A DNA stretch of 9,687 bases. Source: DATARH01 sp050246595 (GTDB lineage Bacteria > Pseudomonadota > Alphaproteobacteria > ATCC43930 > CGMCC-115725). This document shows, piece by piece, positions 6,916 through 9,687 of this stretch. The notes under the pieces are model-generated. The model made no database searches and was not told the DNA's origin. It worked only from the letters and a program-made list of their open reading frames with translations. Position 1 is the first letter of the stretch. Each line of letters starts with the position of its first letter. The stretch covers positions 1 to 9,687 of the forward strand of contig JBFWVT010000123.1 in NCBI GenBank assembly GCA_050246595.1, given 5' to 3'. Made by a program: the position numbers and the translations under genes.

Positions 6916-7114
6916 TGTTCATAACTCGGTTGGCCGGCGCGTCCCCACTCGCATGGTCCATGCAATGGTCTGATACTCCTCCGAGGCTCCACGCCCCGCT
7001 CCGTCCGGTTCCACGGCACGGTCCGCATCCTCCACGGTCTGCGATTGATTACTGTACCGCTTATTGTGCCGAAATAGTTTCTTTGAAAATCAGACCGGGC
7101 GTATGCTGTGTGCG
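6916..7114. promoter_or_regulatory. Divergent control region, candidate oriT and operators
   Basis: About 200 bp between the divergently transcribed relaxase and ParA-like operons. It contains a 13-bp perfect palindrome GCATGG-T-CCATGC (6951-6963). It also holds four related words, A(T/C)GGTC(C/T), starting at 6953, 6965, 7018 and 7034. CACGGTC(C/T)GC is a direct repeat at 7017-7026 and 7033-7042. GGTCTGAT (6967-6974) returns inverted as ATCAGACC (7089-7096). A local drop in GC occurs at 7043-7092, with a small GAAA-TAG-TTTC hairpin at 7071-7081. The next upstream position from a relaxase operon is a common oriT location. Promoters in both directions must also lie here, but I see no convincing -35/-10 pair. 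Confidence 0.55.
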
Positions 7115-7534
7115 ATGGCCAGACCGCGACGCGACGATGAGCTGAGCCGGATCGCCGAGACCATCCGTCAAAGCGGCGGGCGATCTCCCCTTTATCGCTG
7201 GCTCAAGCCCCGCCATGACGCCTTTGCCGCACTGCTGGCGGAGGAAGGGGGCCGCCCGGACTGGCAGGCGCTGGCAGCGCGGTTTGCAGAACTTGGCATT
7301 ATGGGCGGCAACGGGCAGCCGGTCAGCCCGGAGGCAACACGGCATACGTGGTGGAGAGTTCGCCGTGATATCGCGCAGGCAATGGCTCGTCGGACCAGGG
7401 CGGCGTCGCCGGTCGCGGCGCTGATGGCTCCGGCGCGTCCGGTCCACCCCCCGGCCCCTGCATCCTCCCCCAGCAGCGCGGATGCCCTGGCACGGCTGCG
7501 AGCGGAAATGGATCAGCGTTCAGGAAGAGGATAA
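7115..7534 (+). CDS. Unknown 139-aa protein, first gene of the ParA-like operon
   Basis: I recall similar unnamed proteins beginning MARPRRDDELSRIAETIRQS in alphaproteobacterial plasmids, but no function is known to me. The frame is open from 7064; ATG 7115 is chosen because it gives that N-terminus, and ATG 7103 (four residues longer) is equally possible. Neither has a clear SD. The basic N-terminus is followed by helices (GRSPLYRWLKPRHDAFAALL) and DWQALAARFAELGI...SPEATRHTWWRVRRDIAQA, about residues 53-93. This last part looks like a small helical DNA-binding fold in which TPEA/SPEA leads a recognition helix. The C-terminal 45 residues are Pro/Ala-rich and flexible, ending in a short helix (ADALARLRAEMDQR). 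The spacing to the ATPase gene is 3 nt. Inferred role: DNA-binding partner of the ATPase near oriT. Confidence 0.75.
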   Translation: MARPRRDDELSRIAETIRQSGGRSPLYRWLKPRHDAFAALLAEEGGRPDWQALAARFAELGIMGGNGQPVSPEATRHTWWRVRRDIAQAMARRTRAASPVAALMAPARPVHPPAPASSPSSADALARLRAEMDQRSGRG

Positions 7535-7537
7535 GCG

Positions 7538-8317
7538 ATGCCCAAGGATGACGCGGGACCCGCGGTGCGCTTGGACGGCCTGCCGGAAACGACGGCCCTC
7601 ACCGCGCCCGTGCTGGCGGTGGGGCTGGGCCGGGGATCGTCCGGCAAGTCCACCGTGCTCGCTGAGATGATCTGGCGGGCACAGGCGCAGGGGCGATCTC
7701 CTATCGTCGCGGACGGCGATGCCCGCTCGAAGACGCTCTCCTTGCTCTTTCCCGACGCCACGGCCCCGCTCTCGGAGGAGATCGCCGATATCAAGCTATG
7801 GCTTACCGGCCTGCTGAACCGGGCGGTGAAGGATCAGCGCTCGGTTGTGCTCGATCTGGGCGGCGGGGATCGCACCTTGCTCGAATACGGGCGTGACCTG
7901 CGGCTGGTCGCGTTCTGCGACCGGCGCGGCATCGCCCCGCTCGGCGTATACGTGCTCGGCCCGGAGGCCGAAGATTTGTCGCACATCGTCAGTATCTGGG
8001 ACGCGGGCTATTTCCGGCCCAAGCGGTCGCTGTTGCTGCTGAATGAAGGCACCATTCGGGAGGGGCGCACGGTGGCCGGGGCCTTCGAGCGCACCATGAA
8101 CGATCCCGGTTTCGTGCGAATGGTCGAGGGTGGCGCGGTGCCGATCCTGCTGCACCGCCTCGCGGCGATGGACGCAGCGAAAGGCGTGCGGGGCGGGTTC
8201 TATGAGGCGGCGACCGGCGACGGGCTCGATCCGGTGGAGGCCTTCATGGTGGAGGCATGGCTCGCCGATTTGGAAACGAAGCGGCAAGAAGCCGGGGCGC
8301 TGTCGTGGCTGCCGTAG
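7538..8317 (+). CDS. ParA/VirC1-like P-loop ATPase
   Basis: 259-aa protein of the ParA/MinD-like (SIMIBI) fold. The P-loop is GRGSSGKST (residues 31-39). In canonical ParA the signature Lys of KGGxGK would sit at R32, and the second Gly is S34, so the loop is atypical. The A' motif is IVADGDARSKTL (about 56-67) with D59 and D61. Walker B is SVVLDLGGGDRTL (about 102-114). Later helices include GFYEAATGDGLDPVEAFMVEAWLADLETKR. Relatives such as VirC1 help recruit relaxosome DNA to the transfer apparatus; others partition DNA. No ParB follows it, and the relaxase operon is adjacent, so a transfer role is the better inference. ATG 7538 has a GAGG-type SD (about 8 nt upstream). The stop overlaps the next gene. 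Confidence 0.85.
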   Translation: MPKDDAGPAVRLDGLPETTALTAPVLAVGLGRGSSGKSTVLAEMIWRAQAQGRSPIVADGDARSKTLSLLFPDATAPLSEEIADIKLWLTGLLNRAVKDQRSVVLDLGGGDRTLLEYGRDLRLVAFCDRRGIAPLGVYVLGPEAEDLSHIVSIWDAGYFRPKRSLLLLNEGTIREGRTVAGAFERTMNDPGFVRMVEGGAVPILLHRLAAMDAAKGVRGGFYEAATGDGLDPVEAFMVEAWLADLETKRQEAGALSWLP

Positions 8318-8577
8318 CGGTACAGGAAAACTATTTCGTCGCCGCGCGCGGCTCGCCGGAGTGGGACGCGGCGTGGCGCTCGCTCGGCTGCGCGCTGGTG
8401 GATTGTGTCCTCGGCTCTCCCCTCGATCTCGCGCAGGCATGCAACGGGGAGGCGTGGGAGTATTTGCACAGCAAGCGCCCGCAGGGGAGCGACTTTTTCG
8501 TCCACGAATTCCGGCATCGGTGTCACCCGGTTACCCAGCGCCGAGAAGTGCTGCGAACGGTGTCGCCGGTGCCATGA
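8305..8577 (+). CDS. Unknown 90-aa protein of the ParA-like operon
   Basis: Starting at GTG 8305, which overlaps the ATPase stop by 13 nt, this gives a 90-aa soluble protein opening (M/V)AAVAVQENYFVAARGSPEW. An ATG at 8257 in the same frame would add 16 residues and a 61-nt overlap; I prefer GTG because the conserved-looking part begins after it. Features are ENYF, a helix DAAWRSLGCALVDCVLG (about 22-38), two cysteines there plus one near 47, and a C-terminal FVHEFRHRCHP motif (about 72-82) rich in His/Cys/Arg. The HxxxxHxCH arrangement (about 73-81) could bind metal, but I recognise no zinc-finger family. It is translationally coupled on both sides and therefore probably made with the ATPase. 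Confidence 0.72.
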   Translation: MAAVAVQENYFVAARGSPEWDAAWRSLGCALVDCVLGSPLDLAQACNGEAWEYLHSKRPQGSDFFVHEFRHRCHPVTQRREVLRTVSPVP

Positions 8578-9044
8578 CGCCCGAGGCGTTCCGCGACGCG
8601 TTGGCAAGATCAGGCATTACGCCGGAAAAGCCGCTCTACCCGGTTCTGCTGACCGTCTGGGAGGCTGCCGAAACCACCCGTGCGGCGGCAACGGACGGGG
8701 CAAGGGGTCTGACCGCCGAAAGCGAACGCGCTCTGATCGACAAGGTCGGCGGCGAGGTGGCGATAGTAGCGGAGCGGGAGGTTGAGCGGCTTGTAGGCCG
8801 CCTCGACCTCCGCCGGGCGCTCCAGTGGGCCGCGCTGGGGCTGGTGCTGCTCGGCGCGGGCTACGGGGTCGGGCGCTGGGATGGGGAGCGGCAGGAGGCG
8901 GCAGCCATAGAGGGCAGCGTGTTCTTGGCGCAGATTGCGGCCTTGAACGACGCGCGCCATCTGGCGCAGCGGTGCCGAGAAACCCAGCGCCTGACGCAGG
9001 GTGGCGTGGCTTGTGAGCTGCCGTTAGTATGGGTTAAGCGTTAG
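8574..9044 (+). CDS. Single-pass membrane protein of unknown function (possibly DUF6118-like)
   Basis: 156 aa from ATG 8574, which overlaps the previous TGA as ATGA, a clear coupling start. The frame is open far upstream, but the upstream part is shadow sequence of the previous two genes. The N-terminal 80 residues are charged and helical (AFRDALARSG; AAETTRAAATDGARGLTAESERALI; VAEREVERLVGRLDLRR). One transmembrane helix spans about residues 82-99 (LQWAALGLVLLGAGYGVG). Then come a short helix and a C-terminal segment with two cysteines (about 124 and 137, RC-x12-AC), which could form a disulfide if periplasmic. The plan (coiled N-terminus, one TM, Cys-containing tail) reminds me of DUF6118 proteins, though I cannot confirm it. 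It could anchor the ATPase complex at the membrane. Confidence 0.72.
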   Translation: MTPEAFRDALARSGITPEKPLYPVLLTVWEAAETTRAAATDGARGLTAESERALIDKVGGEVAIVAEREVERLVGRLDLRRALQWAALGLVLLGAGYGVGRWDGERQEAAAIEGSVFLAQIAALNDARHLAQRCRETQRLTQGGVACELPLVWVKR

Positions 9045-9047
9045 GAG

Positions 9048-9080
9048 GCCACCAGCGCGGCTCGATGCGATGCTGGTGGC
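9048..9080 (+). terminator. Hairpin directly after the ParA-like operon
   Basis: GCCACCAGC (9048-9056) pairs perfectly with GCTGGTGGC (9072-9080) across a 15-nt loop, beginning 3 nt after the last stop of the operon. One wobble and one A-T pair can be added outside. There is no T-tract, so it may be a Rho-assisted end or an RNA-stabilising stem. A smaller hairpin (GGCGT/ACGCC, 9103-9115) follows before the convergent gene. Otherwise 9081-9206 holds nothing I recognise. Confidence 0.45.
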
Positions 9081-9206
9081 TTGAGGGCACGCATTTGGCG
9101 CGGGCGTGGCACGCCTCCAATACGGTCGGCAAATACCGCCATCATGCAGTTGCCACTCGGCTGGTGTCTTCAGAAGACGCGAGCAGCGCCCGCGCCTTCT
9201 CTGGTG

Positions 9207-9392
9207 TCAGCTGCGGTTCGCTTCCGCTTCGCGGTAGGCGTCCATAGCGCGGTCGAAGCTGCGCTCGATCTCGGCTTGTTCGGCCAGAGCCCTGGCCAGC
9301 TCGGCCTCGACCGCGGCGCGCTCGCGCTTGCTGAAATAACAGCCCCGCAGCTCGGCTCGTAATTCCTGGATGTGGTCGTAAAGCGTGATCAT
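9207..9392 (-). CDS. 61-aa conserved hypothetical helical protein
   Basis: MITLYDHIQELRAELRGCYF, then KRERAAVEAELARALAEQAE and a final helix FDRAMDAYREAE. It is almost entirely charged amphipathic helix (likely a helical hairpin or coiled coil). I recall very similar unnamed small proteins starting with a YDxIQELRAELR pattern in sphingomonad plasmids; no function is known. ATG 9392 has a strong SD (GGAGG, 6-7 nt upstream on the - strand), the best in the window apart from the final gene, so this small gene is real. It stands alone, convergent with the ParA-like operon. Past its stop, a second frame continues sensibly for about 20 residues (see findings). Confidence 0.75.
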   Translation of the reverse strand: MITLYDHIQELRAELRGCYFSKRERAAVEAELARALAEQAEIERSFDRAMDAYREAEANRS

Positions 9393-9575
9393 TGTTCCCT
9401 CCGTCTGTTGTGAAGACGGAAGGGGCGCACCGGCTCGAACCGGACCGGGTCAAGGACGCCCCTTGAGGGGCGCCGCGGAGCGGGGCGTGGGGGAGCCGAT
9501 TTTGTCGAGCGTAAGAATGACCGGCGCGCGGCAGCGCGCTCCTTGCGCTCGGCAAAATTGATGGTAATTATATAC
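9393..9575. other. Intergenic leader with GC-rich hairpin
   Basis: No gene supported. CGCCCC (9457-9462) and GGGGCG (9467-9472) form a stem closing a TTGA loop. It lies in the 5' leader of the 61-aa gene and could affect its transcript. An 85-aa open frame on the - strand crosses the region and the promoter of the next gene; its composition (Arg/Pro-rich, out of phase with any SD) argues against it being real. Confidence 0.4.
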
Positions 9576-9606
9576 TTGACAACCCCGGCTCTAGGGGTGG
9601 TATAGT
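9576..9606 (+). promoter_or_regulatory. Sigma70-type promoter for the last gene
   Basis: TTGACA (9576-9581) and TATAGT (9601-9606) are near-consensus -35 and -10 boxes separated by 19 bp, a little longer than the usual 17. The spacer contains ACCCC (9582-9586) and GGGGT (9594-9598) as an inverted repeat, which could be an operator or part of an element end. An AT-rich tract lies just upstream (9556-9575). Confidence 0.75.
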
Positions 9607-9629
9607 CGGCCTCAGCCCAGGAGGCCGAG

Positions 9630-9687
9630 ATGTCGATCGCCGACAATCCGATTTTCCATGACGCCGAAGCCGCCCGCGAATGGCTCG
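9630..9687 (+). CDS. Partial CDS, probable IS1595-type transposase N-terminus
   Basis: ATG 9630 has an ideal SD (AGGAGG, 9619-9624, 5 nt before the start) and a strong promoter. Only 19 codons fit in the window: MSIADNPIFHDAEAAREWL. The NPIFHDxxAARExL opening is what I remember from IS1595-family transposases, in which it is followed by a W-P-x-G-x-x-C-P-x-C zinc ribbon. With so few residues the family call is tentative, but a gene start is well supported. Confidence 0.6.
   Translation, partial: MSIADNPIFHDAEAAREWL

Noticed and set aside
7011..7043. CRISPR-like short repeats (CACGGTCYGC twice)
   Set aside because: Only two copies 16 bp apart with no spacers; better read as protein-binding sites.
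8130..8573. Upstream extension of the membrane protein's frame
   Set aside because: It overlaps the ATPase and the 90-aa gene entirely; ATG 8574 in an ATGA overlap is the natural start.
9421..9480. Possible tRNA or attachment-site remnant (GC-rich stems, GGCTCGAACC-like string)
   Set aside because: No cloverleaf could be built and no anticodon arm is present; it is a simple GC-rich hairpin region.
9389..9646. 85-aa - strand frame upstream of the 61-aa gene
   Set aside because: Crosses the promoter and start of the last gene, ends in Arg/Pro-rich sequence and has no convincing SD.

Overview
The window is GC-rich (roughly 65%) DNA with the gene repertoire of a plasmid, or plasmid-like integrative element, from an alphaproteobacterium. 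A sphingomonad or a related soil/water group fits best. That placement rests on the family mix: a DUF2285-type regulator, an AlpA/excisionase-like HTH protein, a replication initiator protein A (RPA family), and a MobF/TraA relaxase-helicase. No rRNA, tRNA or CRISPR array was seen.

Layout. (1) 145-2377, + strand, replication module: DUF2285-type protein, small HTH protein, RepA. The 3' third of repA also carries an origin-like cluster: three 16-bp iterons, DnaA boxes in both orientations and an AT-rich stretch. A structured leader with mutually exclusive hairpins and a T-tract ends 2 nt before the HTH gene. (2) 2378-3161: about 360 bp without a recognisable gene, then an N-terminally truncated Tn3-type serine resolvase remnant. 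(3) 3158-6915, - strand, mobilisation operon: a coiled-coil protein, a 114-aa unknown and the TraA relaxase. TraA must start upstream of its first ATG to keep its catalytic tyrosines; a CTG overlapping the previous stop is the best candidate. (4) 6916-7114: divergent control region with repeated GGTCY motifs, the natural place to look for oriT. (5) 7115-9044, + strand, tightly packed operon: unknown basic protein, ParA/VirC1-like P-loop ATPase with an atypical P-loop, unknown 90-aa protein, and a single-pass membrane protein, followed by a hairpin. (6) 9207-9687: a 61-aa unknown on the - strand, then the start of a probable IS1595-type transposase with a clear promoter and Shine-Dalgarno (SD) sequence, cut by the window end.

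Working model (inference): module 1 replicates the element. Modules 3 and 5, transcribed away from a shared centre, form a relaxosome: TraA nicks and unwinds, while the ParA-like ATPase and its small partners assist, perhaps by positioning DNA at a membrane site through the membrane-anchored last gene. No type IV coupling protein, mating-pair genes or canonical ParAB pair are in the window, so the element is either mobilisable in trans or continues outside it.
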